Program-made: the position numbers and the translations under genes | The notes under the pieces: generated by a model | The model's input: the letters and a program-made list of their open reading frames with translations, nothing else | Database searches by the model: none | Told to the model about the DNA's origin: nothing | Part shown: positions 9,035-19,460 of the stretch, piece after piece | How positions within the stretch are numbered: the stretch's first letter is position 1 | How the letters are laid out: each line of letters opens with the position of its first letter | Assembly: GCF_905171775.1 (NCBI RefSeq) | Contig: NC_053490.1 | Location: 461,725,143-461,789,142, forward strand | Direction: 5' to 3' | DNA length: 64,000 nt | DNA from: Rana temporaria | Lineage: Eukaryota; Chordata; Amphibia; Anura; Ranidae

Positions 9035-9567
9035 TGTGACGGTATCGGTATGATATCCCCGTCAACGTTCCCTTCTTCCCATAACGAAAATCACCCCAAT
9101 ATTCCACGAGGAGGGATATCCCTGGAATCGCCCAGAAAGCCACACATGAGACCAGCTTACTGCTTGAACAACACAGACTTTAATGTTATAACACACAGCT
9201 TATATGTCATTTCCAAAACTGTTACAATGACAAATCTCCGCCCCCCTCACACTGGGGCTTCCATACAGATGACTAGGTAGACACGACGGGGCCGATGCTG
9301 AAACACATTTTCTTTAGACAATGACATCAATGACGCTGAGCACTAGCTGTACTGAATACATCAACCAGACCGCTCGACCCCGCATATAGAGAGATAATTA
9401 CCACAATGAAGCAATCAGAATAATTAACACAAGCCACTTAAACCCAGCTCTCCTTCACACAACACAATAGATCAATTAACCTTTAGAAATAGTGAGGAGA
9501 CATTAGCACATCAATAACCTGGCTAGCAGGGAGCAGTAAACTGAGACATATAGGCAAATGTATCACA
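9035..9567 (-). repeat. 5' LTR
   Basis: 533 bp, the promoter-bearing copy for minus-strand transcription. Possible core signals are CATATAAG at 9199-9206 and ATTAAA at 9179-9184. With these the start site would lie near 9170, leaving a short R-U5. Confidence 0.92.
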
Positions 9568-9803
9568 ATGCCCCTTTGACAAAAGCCAGCCAAACAGCTA
9601 GAGGCAGGTGTAAAAAAAGTGTGTATATGGTGCAGTAGCCATACTGCCAAAAACCCAGGGTGAACTCCCCCACAGTGAGAATAATGGCACCCATGGACTG
9701 CCACTCCAGGGGCAAATACACCATGGGCTTCTTTCACAGCCCAGCCCTCGGCTAGACTAGTGCAGCCCCATCCCTACAAGGAAGGTCTCAGAACTTTGAA
9801 AGC
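9568..9803 (+). repeat. Right half of the split older repeat, then spacer
   Basis: 9568-9640 continues the match to 17393-17455 that was broken at 6334. The rest, to 9803, shows nothing I recognise. Confidence 0.75.
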
Positions 9804-10322
9804 TTAAAGCGGTGTTTCACCCTGCAGAACAACTTTTTAGCATAAAATTAGGCATAGTAGCGCGAGCTACAGTATGCCTGTCTTAATTTTTTTATCCCCG
9901 TACTCACTGTGTAATCGTACATAGAAGATTCCGACTGCCCGCGGGGAATGGGCGTTCCTTTCAAGAGGGAGGGTGATTGACGGCCGGCTCTGGCACGTCA
10001 CACTCCCTGAAGACAGCCGGAGTAGGTCTCGGCTCTTCACGGCGCCTGCGCACAGACTATGCGCAGGCGCCGTGAAGAGCCAAGCCTATTTCGGCTATTT
10101 CCGGAGAAGCGTGACGCGCCAGAGCCGGCCGTCAATCACCTTCTGTCTGGATTGGAACGCCCATTCCCCGTGGGCAGTCGGAATCTTCTATGTACGATTA
10201 CACAGTGAGTACGCGGATAAAAAAATTAAGACAGGCATACTGTAGCTCGCGCTACTATGCCTAATTTTATGCTAAAAAGTTGTATGTTTTTTTTTTTTTT
10301 ATAGGGTGAACCCCCGCTTTAA
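9804..10322. mobile_element. TTAA-bounded palindromic element, copy 1
   Basis: 519 bp from TTAAAGCGG to CCGCTTTAA. Nearly the whole element is one palindrome with arms of about 250 bp, centred near 10060 (GGCGCCTGCGCA and its complement). TTAA edges indicate a piggyBac-type target. A second copy in opposite orientation is at 14698-15218. No protein is encoded. Confidence 0.8.
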
Positions 10323-10407
10323 GGAGAGCCTTACCTACAACGGAGACAAGCCTGGTGCACCAGGCCAGATTCAATCCGGGAGGAAAAAGGCCCTTCCACC
10401 ACTCTCA

Positions 10408-10645
10408 GGCCCCGTACACACGACCGAGGAACTCGACGTGCCAAACACATCGAGTTCCTCGTCGAGTTCAGTTTTCCCATTGACTAACGAGAAAATAGAG
10501 AACATGTTCTCTTTTCGGCCCGACGAGTTCCTCGTCGGCTTCCTCGCTGAAAAGTGTACACACGACCGAGTTTCTCGCCAGAATCCAGCTCCGACCGAGT
10601 TTCTGGCTGAATTCTGCCGAGAAACTCGGTCGTGTGTACGGGGCC
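10408..10645. mobile_element. GGCCCCGTACACACG element with TCA target duplication, copy 2
   Basis: Same ends as 5857-6121, flanked by TCA at 10405-10407 and 10646-10648. With the TTA of copy 1 this supports a 3-bp T-N-A target duplication. Confidence 0.75.
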
Positions 10646-10715
10646 TCACTATTCCTTACCTAATTACATCAGAAGGGATACTCGCCAGCTCCCCACTCAG
10701 CATTCTCCCTCCCGG

Positions 10716-10759
10716 AAACTGATAATAACAGATACTACACTTGATCTTAGCCAAAAGGC
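10716..10759 (-). pseudogene. U2 snRNA pseudogene, 5' fragment
   Basis: The minus strand reads CCTTTTGGCTAAGATCAAG, then TGTAGTATCTGTTATTATC and AGTTT. This is the 5' part of U2 snRNA, including the branch-point recognition segment GTAGTA, with one change (TTCTTATC to TTATTATC). The first bases of U2 are altered (CTGAG for CTCGG) and nothing after about nucleotide 55 of U2 is present. It is a truncated copy, probably retroposed, not a functional gene. Confidence 0.85.
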
Positions 10760-10963
10760 TCAGGGACCTGATCAATTTTTCAATGGCTGCCAGCGCTTAT
10801 CGGTGTGTTCTGGCAGAAGGGAGTTGCCCTGTCAGAATACAAAGGTAATGTGGGGGAAATTGCAGCACCAACGTCGCTTGTGTTAGTAAGGCGATCTGTC
10901 AGTTCTTTTCCTTTCAGCCCACTGGGTTGAATGAAAAAAAAAATGTACAGTGCATACTCCGCT
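10760..10963. other. Intergenic spacer
   Basis: No feature recognised. Confidence 0.4.
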
Positions 10964-10966
10964 TAA

Positions 10967-11482
10967 CGCCGCATTCACACCTGAGCGTAGCGTTTTCGGT
11001 TGTTTTGTCGCACTTTTTGTCGCACGTTTTGTGGCGCATATTAACACGTATTTGCGCGTTTGCATACAGCATTGTTTCTGACGTTTTTGAACTTCGTCGT
11101 TTTTTATTTTAGCCAATAGGAAAAATGCTCATCTCTTTCATCATTTGTTGCTATGTTTGTAGATTTTTGTTATCTTCTTCCTGGGTGAATGTTCTATTTC
11201 ATAGAACAGATTAAAGCGCCAAAACGCCTGTAGAAACGCTTGTTGTCGTGCTAGAGGCTTGAATCAAGCGTTTCCATTAGTTTCTATGGGAATACAAACG
11301 TTAAAAAACGCCCAAATCAGCCCTATTCGCGCGGAAAAAAAAGGGTCCAGAACTTGTTTGAGCTTCAGGCGTTTTGGAGTGGAGATGTGAACCATCTCCA
11401 TAGAGAATAATGTATTTTTTCCCCTCTAGCGTTTTATAGCTTCAGGCTTCAGGCTACAAAACGCTCAGGTGTGAATGCAGCC
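10967..11482. mobile_element. GCATTCACACCTGAGCG element with TAA target duplication
   Basis: Ends GCCGCATTCACACCTGAGCG and CGCTCAGGTGTGAATGCAGC, flanked by TAA at 10964-10966 and 11483-11485. This fits a Harbinger-type miniature element. The interior is rich in AAAACGC and CGTTTT. Confidence 0.7.
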
Positions 11483-12136
11483 TAAGGGGGCACCCAGAGG
11501 TGGAAGGAGCAGACCGCTCTGTGCAATATTGCACAGAGTAGGTAAGTATAATCTCTGTTTTATTTTATCCTCTTGCCGACCAGCCACCGTCACTATACTG
11601 AGGCAGGTTGGCATGGCTGCGCAAACCACCATAGGTGTATGTTGGCCACTTTAAGAGCTATAGGGGGTGACCGCAGAGTGACGCCGGAGCCGATGCGCGT
11701 TGCCGGCAGCCATAATGTCCGCCGGCGACCGGCGATCGCTCCTCAGAGAGCCAGAACAGGGATCTGTCAATGTAAACAGACTGATCCCCGTTCTGTCAGG
11801 GAAAAAGAGAGAGATCTGCTGTTCCTATTTATCAGGAATAACAATCTCTCTCTACTTGCTGTCAGTCCCATCCCCCCCACAGTTAGAAACACCTCTCTAG
11901 GGAACGCTTAACCCCTTGATCGTCCCCTAGAGTAACCCTTTCCCTGCCAGTGACATTTATACAGTAATCAGTGGCTATTTATTGCACTGATCACTGTATA
12001 AATGTCAATGGTCCCAAAAAACTGTCCGATCTGTCCGCCGCAATATCGCATGAAAAAAAAACGATGAGTACCGCCATTACTAGTAAAAAAATAATAATAA
12101 TAAAAATGCCATAAATATATCCTCTATTTTGTAGAC

Positions 12137-12321
12137 CAGTGTTTCTCAACTCCAGTCCTCGGGGCGCACCAACAGGTCATGTTTTCAGGATTTCCCTCAG
12201 ATCAAACTGCTGTGGTAATTACTAAGGCAGTGAAACGGATAAAATCACCTGTGCACAATAATGGAAAGCCTGAAAACAAGACCTGTTGGTGCGCCCCGAG
12301 GACTGGAGTTGAGAAACACTG
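12137..12321. mobile_element. hAT-type miniature element with 8-bp target duplication
   Basis: 185 bp with inverted ends CAGTGTTTCTCAACTCCAG / CTGGAGTTGAGAAACACTG. TTGTAGAC occurs at 12129-12136 and 12322-12329. The uninterrupted target CTATTTTGTAGACGCTATA is seen in the related element at about 16793-16811. An 8-bp duplication is diagnostic for hAT. Confidence 0.92.
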
Positions 12322-12356
12322 TTGTAGACGCTATATCATTTGCGCAAACCAATCTA

Positions 12357-13255
12357 CAGGGTGGGCCATTTTTATGGATACACCTTAATAAAATGGGAAT
12401 GGTTGGTGATATTAACTTCCTGTTTGTGGCACATTAGTATATGTGAGGGGGGAAACTTTTCAAGATGGTTGGTGACCATGGCGGCCATTTTGAATCCAAC
12501 TTTTCTTTTTTCAATAGGAAGAGGGTCATGTGACACATCAAACTTATTTTTGAATTTCACAAGAAAAACAATGGTGTGCTTGGTTTTAACGTAACTTTAT
12601 TCTTTCATTAGTTATTTACAAGTTTCTGACCACTTATAAAATGTGTTCAATGTGCTCTCCAGTGACATGCGGCAAGTGCTATGCTGTGGGCTCTTGCTGA
12701 ATAAAGCTAGGACAGCCACTGATGTTTCTTCATTAGACCCCTTTCACACTGGATACGCCTATAGCGGAGCGTTAAAATCGTGGTAAAACACAGCTATTTT
12801 ACCACGATTTTACCGCGATTTTAACGCTCCGCTATAGGCGTATCCAGTGTAAAAGGGGTCTAATGAAGAAACATCAGTGGCTGTCCTAGCTTCATTCAGC
12901 AAGAGCCCACAGTGTAGCACTCGCCGCATGTCACTGGAGAGTACATTGAACACATTTTATAAGTGGTCAGAAACTTGTAAATAACTCATGAAAGAATAAA
13001 GTTACGTTAAAACCAAGCACACCATTGTTTTTCTTGTGAAGTTTCCAATATGTTTGATGTGTCGCATGACCCTCTTCCTTTTTGAAAAAAACAAAAGTTG
13101 GATTCAAAATGGCCTACTTCAAAATGGCCGCCATGGTCACCACCCATCTTGAAAAGTTTCCCCCCTCACATATACTAATGTGCCACAAACATGAAGTTAA
13201 TATCACCAACCATTCTCACTTTATTAAGGTGTATCCATATAAATGGCCCACCCTG
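12357..13255. mobile_element. Giant palindromic element with TA target duplication
   Basis: 899 bp from CAGGGTGGGCCATTT to its complement, flanked by TA (12355-12356, 13256-13257), as in Tc1/mariner insertions. The arms are about 380 bp each. At the centre (12737-12862) is another perfect-ended palindrome GACCCCTTTCACACTGG. No transposase. Confidence 0.8.
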
Positions 13256-13560
13256 TATATACGCTTATTGCGATTTCTTTACCAAAAATATGTAGAAGAA
13301 TACATATTGGCCTAAACTGATGAATAAACATTTTTTTTTTACTTTTTTGGGGGGATATTTATCATAGCAAAAACTATACCACCAAAAGAAAGCTCTAATT
13401 GTGGGGAAAAAAAAGGATATAGATTTTGTTGGTGTACAACGTCGCATTACCGCACAATTGTCAGTTAAAGCAACGCAGTGCAATATCGCAAAAAATGGCC
13501 TGGTCAGGAAGTGGGTAAATCCTGTTGGGGCTGAAGTGGTTAATGTACAAAAAAATGACC

Positions 13561-14085
13561 TTAAAGAGGAGTTCCACCCAAAAATGGAACTTCCTCTTAA
13601 CCCACTCCTCTCCCCCTTACATGCCACATTTGGCATGTCATTTTTTTTGGGGGGGGGAGTGGGGGCTTCAGGAGAAGGGGACTTCCTGTCCCACTTCCTC
13701 CTTCCGCCGAGGGGCTGCAAAGGCGATACGTCATATCGCCTTTTGGCAGCCCCTCCCTGTAGGCGATCGCCTGGGACACGTGACAGGTCCCAGGCGATCG
13801 CCTGTCCAATCAAGCAGCGCAGCGCCGGGCCGCGCGCGCATGCGCAGTGCCGTTTGCGCATGCGCAGTGGGTGCCCGGCCGTGAAGCCGAAAGCTGTCAC
13901 AACCGGGTGCCCACAGTGACAATGAAGATGCCGGCCGGGGAGGGGGGGAGAGGAGCGGACCCCCGGCCGGCGCGTCGCTGGAACGCAGGAGCAGGTAAGT
14001 ATCAGTTTATTAAAAGCCAGCAGCTACACTTTTTGTAGCTGCTGACTTTTAATAAACGTAAAAAATGGGTGGAAAACCCCTTTAA
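13561..14085. mobile_element. TTAA element with TTCCACCC end
   Basis: Ends TTAAAGAGGAGTTCCACCC and GGTGGAAAACCCCTTTAA. It holds a GCGATCGCCTG inverted pair (about 13761 and 13792), CpG-rich sequence with GCATGCGCAGT, a hairpin AGCAGCTACA/TGTAGCTGCT at 14020-14044, and CAGGTAAGT at 13992-14000. Chance ORFs cross it on both strands. Confidence 0.75.
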
Positions 14086-14502
14086 GTATCACTTTGAATA
14101 AAAGCACTTTCAAATACATTTTTTAAAATTATTAGACAACTGCGAATAAAGGAACAATCAATCGGTTTTCGTTTCTCAGGTTTCAGCTTTGAGGGATGCA
14201 AAAACAAAAATATTTCAATAATAAGTTGCAAACAAAGCCCAGTGTCTCATTGCCTGGAGTCTTCATCGGACTAGTCGCAGGGGTTTGGCTGGTTGCCCAC
14301 TCTCTCCTCACATGACAGTCTCCCTAATCTTGTAAACTATTTCGTTATTTGAAATGTGGGAATGAATCTGTTTACAGGACAGGAAAGATTGTGGGCTTGT
14401 GTTTATAAGATATAGGATATGCGACACATGTAGTACTGGACAGGGGAACTCAATTCAAGTGGTGATTTAGAACATACAGCTGTGATTGCATCTTCAGAGA
14501 GT
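14086..14502. other. Intergenic spacer
   Basis: No gene or repeat boundary recognised. Confidence 0.5.
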
Positions 14503-15441
14503 CGGTTCACACTAGGGCGACACGACTGAACATGAACCACAGGGCGATCTGGGGCGATTTACAACACAACTTGAAGTCGTCTCCAGGACAGGAGACTTTC
14601 CAGTGGCCAATCAAACAACAATCAGCTCTAGGGGAGGGAGGGGGAGGGAGAGGTTTGCCTGAGAAATGTATGTTATCTTCCTGGAAAGTAGCTTCAGTTA
14701 AAGCGGGGGTTCACCCTATAAAAAAAATAAAAAATAAAAATTTCTTCTAGCATAAAATTCGGCATAGTAGCGCGAGCTACAGTATGCCTGTCTTAATTTT
14801 TTTATCCCCGTACTCACAGTGTAATCGTACATAGAAGATTCCGACTGCCCACGGGGAATGGGCGTTCCAATCCAGACGAAAGGTGATTGACGGCCGGCTC
14901 TGGCGCGTCACGCTTCTCCGGAAATAGCCGAAATAGGCTTGGCTCTTCACGGCGCCTGCGCATAGTCTGTGCGCAGGCGCCGTGAAGAGCCGAGACCTAC
15001 TCCGGCTGTCTTCGGGGAGCGTGACGTGCCAGAGCCGGCCGTCAATCACCCTCCCTCTTGAAAGGAACACCCATTCCCCGCGGGCAGTCGGAATCTTCTA
15101 TGTACGATTACACTGTGAGTACGGGGATAAAAAAATTAAGACAGGCATACTGTAGCTCGCGCTACTATGCCGAATGTTATGCTAAAAAGTTGTTCTGCAG
15201 GGTGAAACACCGCTTTAAGACAGTGATCCGACTTCTGAGGCGACTTCCATTGAAATCAATGGGTACAAATCGCCTACAAGTCGGATTGAAGTAGTACAGG
15301 AACCTTTTCTGAAGTCGGATCGCCTTGAGTCGTGTGTATTAACACCGCTCCCATTCACTTCCATTGTTTTTCTCTACAGCGCGACTTGGGACGACTTGAG
15401 GCGACATGAAGTCGGATCGCAAGTCGCCCCAGTGTGAACCG
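14503..15441. mobile_element. CGGTTCACACTAGGGCGAC element, split by a nested TTAA element
   Basis: Ends CGGTTCACACTAGGGCGAC and GTCGCCCCAGTGTGAACCG are inverted repeats. The interior carries repeated CGACTT/AAGTCG words. The TTAA palindrome at 14698-15218 sits inside it. Confidence 0.7.
14698..15218. mobile_element. TTAA-bounded palindromic element, copy 2 (inverted)
   Basis: 521 bp, the reverse complement of 9804-10322 at high identity by eye, TTAA at both edges. The small differences at the ends (GGGGGTTCACCC versus GGTGTTTCACCC) let orientation be assigned. Confidence 0.82.
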
Positions 15442-15659
15442 CTAAAGGGTCTATTTATTAAAAAGAAAATGCTTTGTGAATGTCTCGGTATTAAAAAAGT
15501 CAAAATTCGCAAATAATATTCGTAATGTTTGTTGTGTGTGAAATGTCAGTTTGTATATGTTGTCTTTTGCAGGGTGACTTTGAAGTGGCTGCAAAGTCAG
15601 GTTTTTCTATCTCAATGCATGAGGGGGGCTTCTGTATCCAGCAGCCCCCCTCAGCCCCC
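15442..15659. other. Intergenic spacer
   Basis: No feature recognised. Confidence 0.4.
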
Positions 15660-15662
15660 TTA

Positions 15663-15942
15663 ACTCTGCATTCACACCTCTACGACAAGATACGCCGCGT
15701 ACGCGGCGTATTTTGCCGCAAGTGAGTAACTTTTTATTTTTTTTCAACAAAGCCTTCCCATTGCTTTGTATGGCCGAACGCCAATGCCGCCTGAAAAAAA
15801 GGGTTCGGGACTTTTTTTCAGGCGGCAGGCGTACGGCATCTATGAGATGTGAACCATCTCATAGACAGCAATGGGAATTCTCCCCTCCAGCGGCACGAGC
15901 GTCCGGTGTCGGGCGTTTTGTCGCGGAGGTGTGAATGGGGCC
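15663..15942. mobile_element. CTGCATTCACACCTC element with TTA target duplication
   Basis: Ends CTGCATTCACACCTC and GAGGTGTGAATGGGGCC, flanked by TTA at 15660-15662 and 15943-15945. The same 3-bp-target class as 10967-11482. Confidence 0.7.
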
Positions 15943-16257
15943 TTATACTTACCTGAGCTCCGATCTAGCGATGTTGCAGGAGAGACTCGGCTGTCCGGAA
16001 CTCTCCCTCTTCACTGGCTGAAACAGCAACGAAGCTCCATTGGCTCCCGCTGTTGTCAATCAAACACTGGATACACTGGATAATGGATAATGGATACACT
16101 GAGCTGCGGCTCGGGTGCCCCCATAGCAAGCTGCTTGCTGTAGGGGCACTCAACAGGAGGGAGGGGCCAGGAGCAGCAAAGAGGGACCCGAGAAGAGGAG
16201 GATCTGGGCTGCTCTGTGCAAAACCACTGCACAGAGTAGGTAAGTATAATTTGTTAT
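15943..16257. repeat. Repeat unit with splice-site-like ends
   Basis: It starts ACTTACCTGAG (complement of CTCAGGTAAGT, 15947-15955) and ends CTCTGTGCAAAACCACTGC / ACAGAGTAGGTAAGTATAA (to about 16249). Similar units are at 384-711, 11513-11551, 24497-24820 and 24919-25130. Confidence 0.5.
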
Positions 16258-17125
16258 TTAACCGCTTGCCGACCACCCACCGTAGTGGGTCAGTGGCTGC
16301 AAAATCACATAATATACCGTGATTTTGCATTGCAGCCCCTGGTGCCAATGCGAGTGCCTGGCGGGTGCGATTACCGCCGGGCACCCGCGATCGCTCGTTA
16401 CAGAGCGAGAACAGGGAGCTGTGTATGTAAACACACAGCTCCCGGTCCTGTCAGAGGGAGAAATGACTGATCGTCTGTTCATACAATGTATAAACAGCGA
16501 TCTGTTATTTCCCCTAGTCAGTCCCACCCTCCCTTCAGTTAGAACACACTATAGGGAACATAATTAACCTCTTGATCGCCCCCTAGTGCTAACCCCTTCC
16601 CTGCCAGTGACATTTTTACAGTAATCAATGCATTTTTATAGCACTGAACGCTATAAAAATGCCAATGGTCCCAATAATGTGTCAAAAGTGTCCGAAGTGT
16701 CCGCCATAATGTCGCAGCACCGATAAAAATCGCAGATTGCCACCATTACTAGTAAAAAAAAAATATTAATTAACATGCCATAAATCTATCCCCTATTTTG
16801 TAGACGCTATAACTTTTGCGCAAAAATATGTAGAAGAATACGTATCGGCCTAAACTATATATTTTTGGGGGATATTTATTACAGAAAAAAGTAAAAAATA
16901 TTATTTTTTTTTCAAAATTGTCGCTCTATTTTTGTTTATAGCGCAAAAAATAAAAACTGCGTAGGTGATCAAATACCACCAAAAGAAAGCTCTATTTGTG
17001 GGCCAATTTTGTTTGGGAGCCACGTGGCACGACCGCGTAATTGTCAGTTAAAGCGACGCAGTGCCGAATCGCAAAAAGTGGCCCGGTCATTGATCAGCAA
17101 AATGGTCCGGGGCTGAAGTGGTTAA
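16258..17125 (+). mobile_element. TTAA element of the CTGAAGTGGTTAA family
   Basis: 868 bp, TTAACCGCTTGCCGACCACC to CCGGGGCTGAAGTGGTTAA, TTAA at 16258-16261 and 17122-17125. The interior blocks (CAATGGTCCCAA, CCACCAAAAGAAAGCTC, GTTTGGGAGCCACGT) recur in all family members here. No protein. Confidence 0.8.
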
Positions 17126-17259
17126 AAAAATGAAAGAAAATTAGGTTTTTGTCCGTTTGTGTGCTCCATCAGACAATTTTTGGCAGATTTTCCGCCAACA
17201 AATGTGGGATAGCATGCTTTAACCACTTAAGCCCCGAACCATTTGGCTGGTCAACCAAG
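17126..17259. repeat. Spacer with a truncated TTAACCACTTAAGC end
   Basis: TTAACCACTTAAGCCCCG at about 17219 is a broken family end. The rest is unrecognised. Confidence 0.4.
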
Positions 17260-17455
17260 GGGTGAATGGAGAAAAAATGGAGATCCCCGGAGGAGCCATT
17301 TTACTATCGATGTAATGTTAGTACAGCGATCTCCCCTGATGAGAGCGCTGATCAGATGCTGATTGGCAGACCTTTTTTGATTATGCCCCTTCGACAAAAG
17401 CCAGCCAAACAGCTAGAGGCAGGTGTGAAAAAGGTGTGTATATGGTGCAGTAGTC
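17260..17455 (+). repeat. Unoccupied relative of the LTR-element target
   Basis: It matches 6207-6334 and 9568-9640 as one continuous sequence. The target ATGCC is single at 17393-17397, which shows directly what the 6335-9567 insertion interrupted. Confidence 0.85.
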
Positions 17456-17460
17456 ATTTT

Positions 17461-17625
17461 TCTCAGCACGTCGTAGCGTTTTACGTCACCACGTTGGACA
17501 CGATCGGATTTTTAACCGATGGTGTGTAGACAAGACTGATGAAAGTCAGCTTCATCGGATATCTGATGAAAAAATCCATCGGTCCATTTTCATCAGACAA
17601 ACCGATCGTGTGTACAGGGCATAAG
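17461..17625 (-). repeat. Truncated ACACGATCGGA-type element
   Basis: It keeps one end (CCGATCGTGTGTACAGGGC) and the internal ACACGATCGGATTTTTAACC. The other half is missing. Confidence 0.55.
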
Positions 17626-18122
17626 GCTTTGCGATGGAAGTAGGTTCTGGCTGAACTGAGAGATTAGTGCTAAGGTGGACCAAGCGGAAGGTATAGTGGG
17701 GTTTCACACCCGCCATCCGTACACACAGGAGCAGACAGTGTGGGACTGTGCTGGGCACTAGGAACAGGATACATTAGCCCAGCCCTTGAGTAGCCCTGCT
17801 TACATGCTGCGCCTAAAGGAAGCACTCCTATTTGCATTTTAGGATAATAGGGGGAAAGAGGGCATGCTTAAACAATGACTAAGAAAAAGCAGTATTCATA
17901 TGTACATGAACTTCCGGTTTTGGTAGTTTATCAAAACCAAAATGTATGTACAGAAACTTGAGTCTACTGTCCTATACTAACACTGGCTTATTTACTATTT
18001 CTTATAGTGTAATTTCGCCTTTACCCAAAAATCTGTAAGGTGACCTTAGACTGGCAGTCCTCCTCATCCCACCCATTCCTGCTGTGCCAGATTGTCATGT
18101 TTCCCCCACTGTTAGACACTTT
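17626..18122. other. Intergenic spacer
   Basis: No gene or repeat recognised in about 500 bp. Confidence 0.5.
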
Positions 18123-18911
18123 GGGCCAGATTCACAGAAAAAGTACGCCGGAGTATCTGCTGATACTCCGGCGTACTTTCAAATTTGCTGCGTCGTATCT
18201 TTATTTGTAATTCACAAACAAAGATACGACAGCATTTGGCTAAGATCCAACAGGCGTACGGCTTCGTACGCCTTCGGATCTTAGGATGCGAATCTAATGG
18301 GGCGAGTCCCATTTAAATTAGGCGCGCTCCCGCATGCTCCTTCAGGTAACTTACCCGACGTGCATTGCGCTAACTGATGTCGCTCCGACGTCATTTGCTT
18401 AGACGTTAACGTAAATGGCGTCCAGCGCCATTCACGAACGTCTTACGCAAACGACGTAGAGTTTAAAATTTCGACGCGGGAACGACGGCCATACTTAATA
18501 GGGCTTAGTCAAATAGGACTTAGCCCTATTTTTACGCGGCGTAACTCGACGTAAACGACGTAGATTTAGTGCAATTCTAGGCCGGCCGCTAGGTGGCGAG
18601 GCCATTGCGGCCGGCCTAGAATATGCAAATGAACACTTACGGCGATCCACGAACGTTCCGGGCCCGTCGAAATGTTCGTGGATCGCCGTAAGCGTTCATT
18701 TGCATATTCTAGGCCGGCCGCAATGGCCTCGCCACCTAGCGGCCGGCCTAGAATTGCATCCTTAAGATCCGACAGTGTAATTCAATTACACATGTCGGAT
18801 CTTCTGCCTATCTATGAGAAACTGATTCTGTGGATCAGTTCCATAGATAGAAACAGGGATACGACGGCGTATCAGTAGATACGCCGGCGTATCCCTTTTG
18901 TGGATTACCCC
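18123..18911. mobile_element. GGCCAGATTCAC-type miniature element, copy 3
   Basis: It begins GGGCCAGATTCACAG and ends TTGTGGATTACCCCC. A near-perfect inner palindrome runs 18570-18758 with arms of about 85 bp containing GGCCGGCCGCTAGGTGGCG. Each arm also carries the octamer ATGCAAAT or its complement. Confidence 0.65.
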
Positions 18912-18967
18912 CTAAATACCTTCAATTTGCATGCAATCAGGCAGGCCCTTGCACAACATAGTTAAAG

Positions 18968-19460
18968 TTAAAGCGGGCATTCACCCAAAAAAATGTTTTT
19001 AACATTACATTCAGCCGAGTTGTTAGAATGACAATCGGCTGTTTTTTTTAATTTCCTTGCCGTACATACCGTTTTATATATATATGTTCACCGCGGCTTC
19101 CGGGTATAATCTGCGGGACTGGGCGTTCCTAATTGATTGACATGCTTCCGACCGGCGCATACAGCGCGTCACGAGTTGCCGAAAGAAGCCGGACTGCGAG
19201 TCGGCTTTATACGGCACCTGCGCACCGACGTTCGGCTTCTTTCGGCAACTCGTGACGCGCTGTATGTGCCGGTCGGAAGCATGTCAATCTATTAGGAACG
19301 CCCAGTCCCGCAGATTATACCCGGAAGCCGCGGTGAACATATATATATAAAACGGTATGTACGGCAAGGATTTAAAAAAAAAAAACAGCCTAATGTCATT
19401 CTAACAACTCACCTGAATATAATGTTTAAAAAAACATTTTTGGGTGAACCCCCGCTTTAA
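18968..19460. mobile_element. TTAA-bounded palindromic element
   Basis: 493 bp, TTAAAGCGGGCATTCACCC to GGGTGAACCCCCGCTTTAA, almost fully self-complementary around 19205-19215 (GCCGAAAGAAGCCGG and complement). Different interior from 9804/14698 but the same edges. Confidence 0.78.

Larger units (their letters stand above)
6335..9567 (-). mobile_element. Complete, young, pol-less LTR retrotransposon encoding Gag-HEXIM
   Basis: Two 533-bp direct repeats flank a 2167-bp interior transcribed from the minus strand. The LTRs begin TG and end CA, and I find one difference between them (G at 6798, A at 9498). The 5-bp duplication ATGCC sits at 6330-6334 and 9568-9572. A tRNA-Leu-like primer site and a purine tract lie in the correct places. 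The interior has a single intact ORF and no protease, reverse transcriptase, RNase H or integrase, so the element must be mobilised in trans by a partner. The Gag architecture (SCAN-like plus one CCHC knuckle) and 5-bp duplication suggest the Ty3/gypsy group. An unoccupied copy of the target repeat lies at 17260-17455. Confidence 0.95.
11566..13543 (+). mobile_element. TTAA element of the CTTAAGTGGTTAA family, broken by two insertions
   Basis: It matches 16258-17125 from CTTGCCGACCACC-like sequence through TGACATTTATACAGTAATCAGTG to the right end GGCTGAAGTGGTTAA (TTAA 13540-13543). The left TTAA has decayed. A hAT miniature element (12137-12321) and a mariner-type palindrome (12357-13255) lie inside it. 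It is non-coding. Confidence 0.75.

Noticed and set aside
13265..13919. 211- and 172-codon ORFs on opposite strands
   Set aside because: They cross the boundary between two TTAA elements and have no domain.
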